A stretch of 64,000 nt of DNA from Streptomyces piniterrae (GCF_005048155.1 NZ_SUMB01000013.1:124001-188000); one strand, 5' to 3'. Positions 49,594 through 59,800 are shown, numbered from the stretch's first letter. Notes: generated from the sequence alone by a model not told the origin. Translations and numbers: made by a program.

Positions 49594-50940
49594 ATGCGCG
49601 TTCACTTCCGCACCACCCACCGGCGAGGTCACCGGAGAATCGTCGGAGCACTGTCCGCCGTGCTGCTCGGTACGGCAGGGGCGACCGCCCTGCCCGCCGC
49701 GGCCCGTACGCCCGAGGCACCGGCGCCCTCGGACACCACCCGCACCACCAGCACCGCCGAGGCGGCACGGCTTCCCGATGAGCTCGCCAAGACACCCCCG
49801 ATGGGATTCAACAACTGGAACTCCACGCAATGCCGGGCGGAGTTCAACGAGGAGATGGTCAAGGGCATCGCCGATCTCTTCCTCGACAAGGGCCTCAAAG
49901 ACGCGGGATATGAGTTCGTCAATCTCGACGACTGCTGGGCGCTGCCGGAACGGGACGAGAACGGCAAGCTGGTACCCGATCCGAAGCGCTTCCCGCACGG
50001 CATCAAGTCCGTCGCCGACTATGTCCACTCCAAGGGCCTGAAGTTCGGCATCTACACCAGTGCCGGCACCAAGACCTGCAACGAGAACGGATTCCCCGGC
50101 GGGCTCGGCCACGAGATGTCCGACGCCCAGCAGTTCGCCGATTGGGGCGTGGACTACCTCAAGTACGACAACTGCAACAACCAGGGTGTGGACGCGAAGG
50201 AGCGGTACCGCACCATGCGCGACGCGCTCAAGGCCACCGGGCGGCCCATCGTCTACAGCATCTGCGAATGGGGCGAGAACAAGCCCTGGGAATGGGCGTC
50301 GGACGTAGGTCATCTGTGGCGCACGACCGGCGACATCAGCGACACATGGTCGAGCATGCTCTCGCTGCTGAAGCAGAATCTGCCGCTGGCGCCGCACGCG
50401 GGTCCGGGGCACTGGAACGATCCGGACATGCTGGAGGTCGGCAACGGCGGTATGACGGATACCGAATACCGCAGCCATTTCTCCCTGTGGGCAATGATGT
50501 CCGCGCCGCTGCTGATCGGCTCGGACCTCCGCAAAGCCACGCCCGCGACATTCGAGATCCTGGCGAATAGCGACGTCATCGCCCTGGACCAGGACGCGCT
50601 GGGGAAACAGGCCACCGTGCTCGCCGCCGACTCCGGCCGCTGGACGATCGTCAAGGAACTGGCGAACGGTGACCGCGCGGTCGCGCTCTTCAACGAGACC
50701 GACCAGCCGCAGCGGATCACCACCACCGCCGAGGACATCGGCCTCCCCCGGGCCGACCGCTACCGTCTGCGCGATCTGTGGCAGCACCGCGACCACCACA
50801 CCACGGGCGACATCTCCGCGACCGTCCCGCCGCACGGCACCACCGTCTACCGCGCCGCCGCCGACCCGCACCGGGCCGCCCGCGTTCAGCAGGTGCGCAG
50901 CCCCGGAACCGGCTGGTCGTTCGCGCCGCCCTTGATGTAG
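49594..50940 (+). CDS. Secreted GH27 alpha-galactosidase
   Basis: A 448-residue glycoside hydrolase. The N-terminus has RRGHRR then a hydrophobic stretch ending ALPAAA, a signal peptide with twin-arginine character, so it is exported. The GH27 barrel starts PPMGFNNWNSTQC; the nucleophile aspartate is in YLKYDNCNN and the acid/base aspartate in HWNDPDMLEVG. A C-terminal beta domain is present (ALFNETDQPQ...), but many secreted streptomycete relatives carry a further carbohydrate-binding domain, which is absent here. It removes terminal alpha-galactose from plant oligosaccharides. GGAGG at 49580-49584. The last 55 bp overlap the convergent kinase gene. Confidence 0.93.
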   Translation: MRVHFRTTHRRGHRRIVGALSAVLLGTAGATALPAAARTPEAPAPSDTTRTTSTAEAARLPDELAKTPPMGFNNWNSTQCRAEFNEEMVKGIADLFLDKGLKDAGYEFVNLDDCWALPERDENGKLVPDPKRFPHGIKSVADYVHSKGLKFGIYTSAGTKTCNENGFPGGLGHEMSDAQQFADWGVDYLKYDNCNNQGVDAKERYRTMRDALKATGRPIVYSICEWGENKPWEWASDVGHLWRTTGDISDTWSSMLSLLKQNLPLAPHAGPGHWNDPDMLEVGNGGMTDTEYRSHFSLWAMMSAPLLIGSDLRKATPATFEILANSDVIALDQDALGKQATVLAADSGRWTIVKELANGDRAVALFNETDQPQRITTTAEDIGLPRADRYRLRDLWQHRDHHTTGDISATVPPHGTTVYRAAADPHRAARVQQVRSPGTGWSFAPPLM

Positions 50941-53168
50941 ACGACGCTGATGTAGACACCGGCATTGCCGCTGTCGTCATCGGTCTTGGCCCACCAGACG
51001 TTCGTCCACTCCCCGTACGTCTCGCGGCGGCCCAGCTTCGCCTGGCAGTAGAAGTAGTTGGTGCCCATGTTGAGCGTGCCGACCTTCTGGAAGGACTCGG
51101 TGTACGAGTCGGAGGTGCGCCACACGTCGCAGTTGGCCTTGCCGCCGCCGATGTCCACACACGACGGCCCCTCGGTGGGGTCACCGCCGCCGCTGCCACC
51201 GGTGGTGGTGCCCCCGCTGCCGCCTCCGGACGTACCGGAGCCGCCGTCCGACCCTCCGGAGGAGCCGCCGCCGTCCGAACCGCCCGTGGTACCGCCCGCG
51301 TCCGTGCCGCCGTCCTGATCGCCCGAACTCCCGCCCGCCGCCCCGGGCTTGGGGGCCTTCGAGGTCGCACCGCCGGACGGCTTCCCGGACGCGGCGGCCG
51401 ACGGACTCGCCGTGCCCTTGCCGTCGTCCTTGCCGGCTGAGGCGCTGGGTTCGCCGGCCTCGGTCGGTTCCCCGGCCGGCGCCGCCGACTGCCGCCCGCC
51501 CTCCGCGACGGTCTTGTCGGGGCCCCCGCCGACCAGCGCGTACGTCACACCGCCACCGGTGGCGAGCACGGCGAGCGCCGCCGCCACGGCGAGCGCCACC
51601 CGGCGCCGGCGGCGGGCGGGCAACCGTGCGGTGTCCCGCTCGGACGGATCGCCCAGCTGCGGGTGGGTGCCCGTGCTGCCCACGGGCGGGCCGCTCACCA
51701 CACCGGGCGGGTCGAAGCCGGGTCCGATGGCGGAGGCGGCGGTGGGTGCTTCGGGGGAGCCGGGGGCGGCCGCCGGGGCGCCCGCGCCGGTGACCGGCGC
51801 GGCGTTGTGCTGGGCGGACGTGGGCGCGGGCGCGGGCTGGGCTGACGGTGCGCCGCCCTGGGAACCCGGTCCGGACAGCCAACTCGCCGGCGGCGCCCCC
51901 GCGTCGGCCGGTCCCGCGGCAGGCGCGTCGGCCGCCGGAGAACCTGCCGTCCGCTGCCCCACCGGCTGCGGCGGAGCCGGCGGATCGAGCGGCCGGATAT
52001 CCGTGGCGGTGGGCAGATACGGCGTGCCGGACGGCGGCGCCACCGCCGGCTCCCGGCCCTCGGCCACCGCCTCCAGCAGGCTCCGCGCCTCGGCGGCGGA
52101 CGGCCGGTCGGCCGGGTTCTTGGCCATCAGGGCGTGCAGCACCGGCGTCAGCGGCCCGGCGCGCCGTGGCTCGGGCAGCGGCTCGGTGACGATCGCGGTG
52201 AGCGTCGACCACACCGACGTACGGCGGAACGGGGCGCCACCGCCCTCGACGGCCGCGTACAGCGTCATCCCCAGCGACCAGATGTCCGAGGCGGGCGTCG
52301 GGTCCTGGCCCTGGGCGCGCTCGGGCGGCAGATAGTCGAGCGAGCCGACGAGTTCGCCGCTGCGGGTGATGTTCGTGGTGGCGCCGTCGCCCGGGGCCTC
52401 GATGCTGGCGATGCCGAAGTCGGTGAGCACCACCCGCCCTGTGCTGTCCAGCAGCACATTGCCCGGCTTCACATCGCGGTGCAGCACGCCGACCTGGTGG
52501 GCGGCGGCCAGCGCGTCCATGACGTGGGCGCCGATCCGGGCGATCTCCCGGGGTTCGAGGGTGCCGCGCTGCCCGATGGCGTCGTCCAGCGAGGGACCGT
52601 CCACCAGCTCCATGACGATGACGGGCCGGCCGTCCTCGTCGATGACGTCATGGACGGTGATCACGCCGGAGTGCCGGATACGGGCCGCGGCCCGCGCCTC
52701 GCGCTGCATACGGGTGCGCAGGTCGGCAAGCTCGGGGGCGGAGGCGTCGGTGTAGGCGCGCAGGACCTTCAACGCGACCTCGCGGCCGAGGACCTCGTCG
52801 ACGGCGCGGCAGACCACGCCCATTCCGCCGCGGCCGATCCGGCCGGTCACACGGTAACGGCCGCCGAGCAGGCGCCCCGTCAGATCGGCGTCGGTGCCGC
52901 GCTTGGGGCCGCTCGCGGCGGCCGCAGCGGGCGCACCGGGCGCGCCTCCGGCCTCGCCTGCGCCACCGGCACCGTTGGCACCGCCGCTCTGAGGCGCACC
53001 CTGCGCACCACTGCCCTGAGAGGCACCGTTCTGTGCCGCGCCGTTCACTGCCGCGCCGTTCTGTGCCGGACCGCCCTGAGGCGAACCGCTCGCCTCCCCG
53101 GGACCGTTCGCTCCGTTCGCCCCACGCGCCTCACCCGCACCGCGCTGCTCGCGCTCCCCCGGTGTCAC
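50886..53168 (-). CDS. Transmembrane Ser/Thr protein kinase
   Basis: A 760-residue receptor kinase. An Asn/Gly/Ala-rich head of ~95 residues (NGAAVNGAAQNGAS) precedes the kinase domain (~residues 100-360) with GRGGMGVV, the VALKVL lysine, catalytic HRDVKPGN (~233) and DFG. A long Pro/Ala linker follows, then one membrane span (VALAVAAALAVLATGGGVTY, ~528) and a Gly/Ser-rich extracellular stalk leading to a ~90-residue Cys-containing terminal domain (SCVDIGGGKANCDVW... GLRTC). That last domain, not PASTA repeats, is probably the sensor; it resembles an SH3-like module and I do not recognise it otherwise. The last three dozen bases overlap the galactosidase gene. Confidence 0.92.
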   Translation of the reverse strand: MTPGEREQRGAGEARGANGANGPGEASGSPQGGPAQNGAAVNGAAQNGASQGSGAQGAPQSGGANGAGGAGEAGGAPGAPAAAAASGPKRGTDADLTGRLLGGRYRVTGRIGRGGMGVVCRAVDEVLGREVALKVLRAYTDASAPELADLRTRMQREARAAARIRHSGVITVHDVIDEDGRPVIVMELVDGPSLDDAIGQRGTLEPREIARIGAHVMDALAAAHQVGVLHRDVKPGNVLLDSTGRVVLTDFGIASIEAPGDGATTNITRSGELVGSLDYLPPERAQGQDPTPASDIWSLGMTLYAAVEGGGAPFRRTSVWSTLTAIVTEPLPEPRRAGPLTPVLHALMAKNPADRPSAAEARSLLEAVAEGREPAVAPPSGTPYLPTATDIRPLDPPAPPQPVGQRTAGSPAADAPAAGPADAGAPPASWLSGPGSQGGAPSAQPAPAPTSAQHNAAPVTGAGAPAAAPGSPEAPTAASAIGPGFDPPGVVSGPPVGSTGTHPQLGDPSERDTARLPARRRRRVALAVAAALAVLATGGGVTYALVGGGPDKTVAEGGRQSAAPAGEPTEAGEPSASAGKDDGKGTASPSAAASGKPSGGATSKAPKPGAAGGSSGDQDGGTDAGGTTGGSDGGGSSGGSDGGSGTSGGGSGGTTTGGSGGGDPTEGPSCVDIGGGKANCDVWRTSDSYTESFQKVGTLNMGTNYFYCQAKLGRRETYGEWTNVWWAKTDDDSGNAGVYISVVYIKGGANDQPVPGLRTC

Positions 53169-53256
53169 CGTCGCCGATCCCCTCGATGCCCGTGCCGCTG
53201 CCCGTATGGCGTGGTCGGCACACAGCCTAAGGGGCGCGCGGGGGCGAAGGGTGGCT

Positions 53257-54213
53257 TCAGGGCGAGGTCACGAAGGCATCGAGACGGGACTGTTGTGCGG
53301 CGGCCGCGGCGGCGCCCACCACCCCGGCGTCCGTCCCCATTTGGGCGGGTACCACCGTCAGGTCGGCGAGGAACGACAGCGTCGCGTAGTCGCGCAGGGC
53401 CGAGCGCAGCGGGGCGAAGAGGACCTCCCCGGCGCCCGCCACTCCCCCGCCGACGACCGCGATATCGATTTCGACCAGTGCCGCGGTGGCGGCGATCCCG
53501 GCGGCCAGCGCCTGGGCGGCCCGCTCGAAGGAACGCAGCGCGACCAGGTCACCGGCGTGCGCGGAGGCGGCGACGGCGGCGGCGCTGGTGTCCCCGTCTG
53601 GCCCCGGCCGCCAGCCGTTCGCCAGCGCCCGGCGGGCGATGTTGGGGCCGCTGGCGATCCGCTCCACGCAGCCGCGGGCGCCGCACGGGCACGGGTCGCC
53701 GTCGAGGTCGACGCTGATGTGGCCGATGTGCCCGGCGTTACCCGTGGGACCCGGGTGCAGCCGCCCGTTGAGGACGAGCCCCCCGCCCACCCCCGTGGAG
53801 GCCACCATGCACAGCGCGTTGGCATGGCCGCGCGCGGCGCCCTGCCAGTGCTCTGCCGCGGTCATCGCGACACCGTCGCCGACCAGCGCCACCGGGCGCT
53901 CGCCGACGAGCGCCCGCACCCCCGCCACCAGCGGGAAGTCCCGCCAGCCGGGGATGTTGACCGGGCTGACGGTGCCGGCCGAGGCGTCCACCGGGCCCGC
54001 GCTGCCGATGCCGACGGCCGCCACCCGCGCCCAGTCGGGGCCCGCGGCGAGCTCGCCGACGACCTCGGCCACCGCGCGCATCACCGTCGCCCCGTCCTGG
54101 TCGGCGGGTGTGGGCCGGGCGGCCCGTACGAGCAGTCTGCCGTTCTGGTCCACCAGAGCGCCGGCGATCTTGGTGCCGCCAATGTCCAGAGCTGCGCTGA
54201 GGTCCGTCTGCAT
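53257..54213 (-). CDS. ROK-family sugar kinase (glucokinase-like)
   Basis: A 318-residue ROK kinase. ATP-binding DIGGTKIAGALVD, the sugar-binding GNAGHIGHISVD and the zinc motif DPCPCGARGCVE are present, as is the catalytic aspartate in VALVGDGVAM. No HTH precedes them, so it is an enzyme, not a regulator. AGGAG lies 11 bp before ATG 54213. It shares its promoter region with a divergent LacI-family gene and its palindrome, so that repressor likely controls it. Substrate: glucose or a related hexose. Confidence 0.91.
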   Translation of the reverse strand: MQTDLSAALDIGGTKIAGALVDQNGRLLVRAARPTPADQDGATVMRAVAEVVGELAAGPDWARVAAVGIGSAGPVDASAGTVSPVNIPGWRDFPLVAGVRALVGERPVALVGDGVAMTAAEHWQGAARGHANALCMVASTGVGGGLVLNGRLHPGPTGNAGHIGHISVDLDGDPCPCGARGCVERIASGPNIARRALANGWRPGPDGDTSAAAVAASAHAGDLVALRSFERAAQALAAGIAATAALVEIDIAVVGGGVAGAGEVLFAPLRSALRDYATLSFLADLTVVPAQMGTDAGVVGAAAAAAQQSRLDAFVTSP

Positions 54214-54286
54214 CGGTGTGGAATCTCCTGGTGGGCCCGGGGGCCGGGGGTGCCGGCCCGGCGTGAGAACGCCAGTCTTCCCTCGA

Positions 54287-54300
54287 TTGACAACGTTGTC
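54287..54300. promoter_or_regulatory. LacI-family operator GACAACGTTGTC
   Basis: A perfect 12-bp palindrome with the AACGTT core typical of LacI-family sites at 54289-54300. The adjoining TTGACA (54287-54292) reads as a -35 box for the LacI gene and TATGCT (54308-54313) as a -10 box, spacing 15 bp. Confidence 0.8.
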
Positions 54301-54476
54301 TAGAGGCTATGCTCGACGCCACACGCGCGACCGACAGCAGATCACGGACCCAAATCGCCGTACACCGACAGCAACTGACAACAGACGACGCACCAGATCC
54401 GCGCACACCGGCCGCAACCGCCAGGCACCGGCACGGCGGCCGGCTCCCGCCCCCGACAGAAACAGGACCGCACACC

Positions 54477-55517
54477 GTGACCGACACCGCCCGGGGCACC
54501 GCCCGTCGCTACGGCAGCCGGCCCACGATGAAGGATGTGGCGTCGCGCGCCGGGGTCGGCCTCAAGACGGTCTCGCGGGTGGTCAACGGCGAACCGGGCG
54601 TCACACCGGACACCGAACGCCGCGTCCAGGAGGCCATCACGGCCCTGGGCTTCCGCCGTAACGACTCCGCCCGGATCCTGCGCAAGGGCCGTACCGCGAG
54701 CATCGGACTGGTGCTGGAAGATCTCGCCGACCCGTTCTACGGCCCGCTGTGCCGCGCCGTCGAGGAGGTCGCGCGCAGCCACGGCGCGCTGCTGATCAAC
54801 GGCTCCAGCGCCGAGGACCCGGCCCGCGAGCAGGAGCTGGTGCTGGCGCTGTGCGCCCGGCGGGTGGACGGGCTGGTCGTCATCCCGGCCGGCGACGACC
54901 ACCGCTATCTGGAGCCGGAGATCGCGGCCGGCGTCGCCACCGTTTTCGTGGACCGCCCGGCCGGCCAGGTGGACGCCGATGTCGTGCTCTCCGACAACTT
55001 CGGCGGCGCCCAGGACGCGGTGGCCCATCTCATCGCGCACGGCCACCGCCGGATCGGCTTCGTCGGCGACCAGCCCCGGATCCACACCGCGATGGAGCGA
55101 CTGCGCGGCTACCGCGCCGCGATGGCCGCCGCCGGCCTGCCCGTCGACGAGTCCTGGGTGTCGCTGGGCGCCACCGACCCCGAGCGCGTACGCTCCGCCG
55201 CCACGGCCATGCTGGACGGCCCCGAGCCGGTCACCGCGCTGTTCGCCGGCAACAACCGCGTCACCGTCACGGTCGTCCGCGTCCTGGGCGAACGCCCGCA
55301 GCCGGTCGCCCTGGTGGGGTTCGACGACTTCGAGCTGGCCGATCTCGTCCGGCCCGCGATCACCGTCGTCGCCCAGGACGCGGCGCGCCTCGGGCGCACC
55401 GCCGCGGGCCTTCTCTTCCGCCGCCTCGACGGCATAGCCGACCCGCCGCGCCGGGTGGAGCTCCCCACCCGTCTGATCGCCCGCGGCTCGGGCGAAATCC
55501 CGCCGTACGAGGGGTGA
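54477..55517 (+). CDS. LacI-family transcriptional regulator
   Basis: A 346-residue regulator. GTG 54477 is chosen: the leader from 54309 lies in promoter sequence. The HTH and hinge read TMKDVASRAGVGLKTVSRVVNGEPGVTPDTERRV..., followed by the periplasmic-binding-like effector domain (SIGLVLEDLADPFYGPL, VDGLVVIPAGDD, IGFVGDQP, ALVGFDDFELADLVRP). It should bind GACAACGTTGTC in the divergent region and control the ROK kinase and itself, releasing in the presence of a sugar. Confidence 0.92.
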   Translation: MTDTARGTARRYGSRPTMKDVASRAGVGLKTVSRVVNGEPGVTPDTERRVQEAITALGFRRNDSARILRKGRTASIGLVLEDLADPFYGPLCRAVEEVARSHGALLINGSSAEDPAREQELVLALCARRVDGLVVIPAGDDHRYLEPEIAAGVATVFVDRPAGQVDADVVLSDNFGGAQDAVAHLIAHGHRRIGFVGDQPRIHTAMERLRGYRAAMAAAGLPVDESWVSLGATDPERVRSAATAMLDGPEPVTALFAGNNRVTVTVVRVLGERPQPVALVGFDDFELADLVRPAITVVAQDAARLGRTAAGLLFRRLDGIADPPRRVELPTRLIARGSGEIPPYEG

Positions 55518-55624
55518 TCGGGGGCCGGGGGAGGTCGCCTGCGCCCCGCGCACGGCGCGCCGAGGGCACGCCGCACACGGGGCGGAAACCGGTGTCCGCG
55601 AGGCCCCCGGCGGGCGGTTCCGCG

Positions 55625-56935
55625 TCAGGCCGTCTTCGCCGGGCGGCCGGCCAGTGCGTCGAGGTCGGCGCGGGTCAGGCCGGTGAGACGGGCGACCTCG
55701 GCGGTGTCGACGGCGCCGCAGTCCAGGCCGCGCAGCAGGTAGCCGCTGAGGGCCTTGGCGGTGGCGGGCTCGTCCATGACGGCGCCGCCGGCCTTGGCGA
55801 CGTAGGCGGCGAGCCGGGCCGCGGCCTGCTCCAGGCCCTCGCGGTAGAAGGCGTAGACGGCGGCGTAGCGGGTCGGGAGGTGGCCGGGGTGCATGTCCCA
55901 GCCCTGGTAGTAGGCGCGGGCCAGCGAGCGGCGGACGAGACCGTGGTGCAGCCGCCAGGCGTCGTGGACCTGGGTCGTGGCCCCTACGGGGAGGACGTTG
56001 GTCGAGCCGTCGGAGAGGCGGACTCCGGTGCCCGCGGCGGCCACCTGCATCACGGCCTTGGCGTGGTCGGCCACGGGGTGGTCGAGGGACTGGTGGGCGG
56101 CGCTGACGCCGCAGGAGGCGCTGTAGTCGAAGGTGCCGTAGTGCAGGGACGTGGCGCGGCCCTCGGCGGCCTCGATCATGCGGGCGACGGTGGCCCGGCC
56201 GTCGGCGCCCAGGATCGACTGGGTGGTCTCGATCTGGATCTCGAAGCCGATCCGGCCGCTCTCCAGGCCGCGGGCCTTCTCGAACGCCTCCAGCAGCCGG
56301 ACCATCGCGGTGACCTGCTCGGCGTAGGTGACCTTGGGGAGGGTCAGGACGAGCCCGTCGGGCAGGCCGCCGGCTTCCATGAGGCCGGTGAGGAAGATGT
56401 CGAGGGTGCGGATGCCGCGGTCGCGGACGGCGGCCTCCATGCACTTCATACGGATGCCCATATAGGGGGCCGCGGTGCCTCCCCCAGCCTCCGGCCGGGA
56501 GGTGCCCCCACGGTAGGCGGCGGCGACCAGTGCGGCGGCGCGGGCGGCGGCCTCGTCCTCCTCGGCGTCCGCGCGGGGGCCGTAGCCGTCCTCGAAGTCG
56601 ATGCGCAGGTCTTCGATCGGCTCGCGCTCCAGCTTGGCGCGGACCCGGTCGTGGACCGGTCCGGCGAGCTCGTCGGGGATGCCGAGGACGGTGGCGAGCG
56701 CGCCGGCGTCGGGGGCGTGTTCGTCGAGGGCGGCGAGGGCCTGGTCGCCCCAGGAGCGGATGGTGTCGGCGGCGAAGACGTCGCCGGGGACGTAGACCGT
56801 GTGGACCGGCTGGCGGGTGCCGGGGTCGCCGGGGTAGCGCCGTGCCAGATCGGCGTCCACCTCGGCGAGAGCGGCTCCGATGCCCTCGCGTACGGTGTGC
56901 GCCAGGCTCGTCGCCACGGTCTCCTGCTGCCCCAT
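55625..56935 (-). CDS. DUF6986/HpcH-HpaI aldolase/citrate lyase-like protein
   Basis: A 436-residue protein. ATG 56935 follows GGGAGGG at 6 bp; the frame to 57172 is upstream leader. It has HpcH/HpaI-type signatures: LRIDFEDGYG (metal-binding), GFEIQIETTQSI and LHYGTFDYSASCG. This resembles a malate-synthase/citrate-lyase-like family of streptomycetes found with purine-degradation genes. Two palindromes of the IclR/AllR style lie upstream, which would link it to allantoin or glyoxylate metabolism (inference). The exact reaction is unknown. Confidence 0.82.
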   Translation of the reverse strand: MGQQETVATSLAHTVREGIGAALAEVDADLARRYPGDPGTRQPVHTVYVPGDVFAADTIRSWGDQALAALDEHAPDAGALATVLGIPDELAGPVHDRVRAKLEREPIEDLRIDFEDGYGPRADAEEDEAAARAAALVAAAYRGGTSRPEAGGGTAAPYMGIRMKCMEAAVRDRGIRTLDIFLTGLMEAGGLPDGLVLTLPKVTYAEQVTAMVRLLEAFEKARGLESGRIGFEIQIETTQSILGADGRATVARMIEAAEGRATSLHYGTFDYSASCGVSAAHQSLDHPVADHAKAVMQVAAAGTGVRLSDGSTNVLPVGATTQVHDAWRLHHGLVRRSLARAYYQGWDMHPGHLPTRYAAVYAFYREGLEQAAARLAAYVAKAGGAVMDEPATAKALSGYLLRGLDCGAVDTAEVARLTGLTRADLDALAGRPAKTA

Positions 56936-56998
56936 TCGACACCCTCCCGGTGCTGACGCCCGGCGATCGGGCGCTTTTCCCCTGCATTGACCGGCGTA

Positions 56999-57035
56999 AT
57001 TCCGTCTAACGGAATCAACAATCCGTATAGCGAAG
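56999..57035 (-). promoter_or_regulatory. Tandem IclR-type operator sites
   Basis: ATTCCG-TCTAA-CGGAAT (56999-57015) is a perfect 6+5+6 palindrome. A degenerate copy, ATCCGTATAGCGAAG (57021-57035), is centred 21 bp away, two helical turns. They lie 64 bp upstream of the DUF6986 gene start. Confidence 0.7.
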
Positions 57036-57156
57036 TTATCCGTGGCGGGTACCGAGGTCAACACCCTCTCCCCCGAGGCGGCGCAGATCACGGCGCCCCG
57101 CCCGCGGGCCGATAACTCCGTGGCGCGTCGCCGCCGCCCCCGCCAGACTCTCCGAC

Positions 57157-57678
57157 ATGACATGGACAGCACCCCAGATAGCCCGCCGGGAACTCCCGGT
57201 CGCCGCCGGTGAGCGCGAGATGCTCCAGGGCTGGCTCGACTGGCACCGCGAGACCCTCCTCGCCAAGTGCGCCGGGCTCACCGCCGAGCAGCTCCTGGAG
57301 GCGAGCGCCCCGCCCTCCACCCTCACCCTGCTCGGGCTGGTACGCCATATCGCGCTGGTCGAGCGCAGCTGGTTCCGCGAGCGCTTCGCCGGGGAAACGC
57401 TCGAGGACCTCTACGACCTCGAGCGGAACATCGACGCCGACTTCGACGACGCCGAGGCGGCCGGGGCACCGGACGACTTCGCGACGTTCCGCTCCGAGGT
57501 CGAGGCGGCCGACGCGGCGGCCAAGGGCCGCGGGCTGGACGAGACCTTCCACCACGAGCGCAGCGGGAAGACGCTCAACCTGCGCTGGATCTACGTCCAC
57601 ATGATCGAGGAGTACGCGCGCCACAACGGCCACGCCGATCTGCTGCGCGAGCGGATCGACGGCGCGACGGGCGACTGA
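57157..57678 (+). CDS. DinB-family (DUF664) protein
   Basis: A 173-residue four-helix DinB-like protein: EREMLQGWLDWHRETLLAKCAGL, LLGLVRHIALVERSWF and WIYVHMIEEYARHNGHADLLRE, with histidines in HIALVE and the HMIEEYARHNGH segment as metal ligands. DUF664 relatives are predicted thiol-dependent transferases using mycothiol or bacillithiol. It is divergent from the DUF6986 gene. Function beyond the family is unknown. Confidence 0.9.
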   Translation: MTWTAPQIARRELPVAAGEREMLQGWLDWHRETLLAKCAGLTAEQLLEASAPPSTLTLLGLVRHIALVERSWFRERFAGETLEDLYDLERNIDADFDDAEAAGAPDDFATFRSEVEAADAAAKGRGLDETFHHERSGKTLNLRWIYVHMIEEYARHNGHADLLRERIDGATGD

Positions 57679-57703
57679 CGGCGCGCCCGTCAGCACACAG
57701 CAC

Positions 57704-57738
57704 GAGGCCCCGTACGCACCGGATGCGTACGGGGCCTC
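57704..57738. terminator. 15-bp perfect hairpin after DinB gene
   Basis: GAGGCCCCGTACGCA (57704-57718), loop CCGGA, TGCGTACGGGGCCTC (57724-57738). It lies between the DinB stop and the convergent etfA stop and probably ends both transcripts. Confidence 0.9.
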
Positions 57739-57785
57739 AAGCCGTTGCGGGCCTATGGGCTCAGGCGCCCGCCGACCCGTCCGCC

Positions 57786-58748
<963 letters not shown>

Positions 58749-58802
58749 GGGGTGACTCTCCTGCGGGAAGAATGAGGGCGGTTGAGCGGACGTGACGCCG
58801 GA

Positions 58803-59588
58803 TCAGATGAACTTCTGGCCCGCGAGGAACTCGGCGAGCTGCTTGCCGCCCTCGCCCTCGTCCTTGACGATCGTGCCCGCGGTGCGAGCCGGGCGCTCGG
58901 CCGCTTCGTCGACCTTGGTCCAGGCACCCTCGAGACCGACCTCGTCCGCGTCGATCTCCAGGTCGTCCAGGTCCAGCTCCTCCACCGGCTTCTTCTTCGC
59001 GGCCATGATGCCCTTGAAGGAGGGGTAACGCGCCTCGCCGGACTGGTCGGTGACGGACACGACGGCCGGCAGCGAGGCCTCCAGCTGCTCGGTCGCGGTG
59101 TCGCCGTCACGACGGCCCTTGACGGTGCCGCCCTCGACGGAGACCTCGGAGAGCTGGGTCACCTGCGGTACGCCCAGGCGCTCGGCGAGCAGCGCGGGCA
59201 GCACGCCCATGGTGCCGTCGGTGGAGGCCATACCGCAGACGACCAGGTCGTAGCCGGTGTGCTCGATGGCCTTGGCGAGCACGAGCGAGGTGCCCAGCGC
59301 GTCGGTGCCGTGCAGGTCGTCGTCGTCGACGTGGACAGCCTTGTCGGCGCCCATCGACAGCGCCTTGCGGAGCGCGTCGCTGGCGTCCTCGGGGCCAACG
59401 GTGAGGACCGTGATCTCCGCGTCGTCGGCCGCTTCCTTGATCTGCAGGGCCTGCTCGACGGCGTACTCGTCGAGCTCCGAGAGGAGGCCGTCCACGTCAT
59501 CGCGGTCGACGGTCAGGTCCTCGGCGAAGTGCCGGTCGCCGGTGGCGTCGGGCACGTACTTCACACAGACAACGATCCTCAAGCTCAC
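58803..59588 (-). CDS. etfB: Electron transfer flavoprotein beta subunit
   Basis: A 261-residue EtfB beginning MSLRIVVCVKYVPDATGDR, with the nucleotide-binding DLVVCGMASTDGTMGVLPALLAERLG region and the conserved LPAVVSVTDQSGEARYPSFKGIMAAKKKP. It forms the AMP-binding subunit of the electron transfer flavoprotein dimer with EtfA. It is the first gene of the pair; a possible operator lies ~115 bp upstream. Confidence 0.97.
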   Translation of the reverse strand: MSLRIVVCVKYVPDATGDRHFAEDLTVDRDDVDGLLSELDEYAVEQALQIKEAADDAEITVLTVGPEDASDALRKALSMGADKAVHVDDDDLHGTDALGTSLVLAKAIEHTGYDLVVCGMASTDGTMGVLPALLAERLGVPQVTQLSEVSVEGGTVKGRRDGDTATEQLEASLPAVVSVTDQSGEARYPSFKGIMAAKKKPVEELDLDDLEIDADEVGLEGAWTKVDEAAERPARTAGTIVKDEGEGGKQLAEFLAGQKFI

Positions 59589-59703
59589 GCCGGCTCTCCT
59601 ACCTGCTTCGTCTCTTCAGAACTGCCTTGTGCTGGCAGCATAGGCGCCTGTTGGGGCGGCTTCCGGTCGGTTGCGGGTCCCCGCGCCGACGCTCATGTTA
59701 CCC

Positions 59704-59723
59704 ACCAGTACATCCAGTCTGGT
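59704..59723 (-). promoter_or_regulatory. Inverted repeat ACCAG-N10-CTGGT upstream of etfB
   Basis: A 20-bp element with 5-bp perfect arms in the AT-richer leader between the etf genes and the flavin reductase gene. It is a candidate site for a regulator of fatty-acid metabolism; evidence is limited. Confidence 0.35.
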
Positions 59724-59800
59724 GCCCCGAAGCAAGGCTGTCGAAATGTGACCTTGCCAACGGCCCCGACGGCGCAACGGCGCAGCCGTACGGGAACCCG

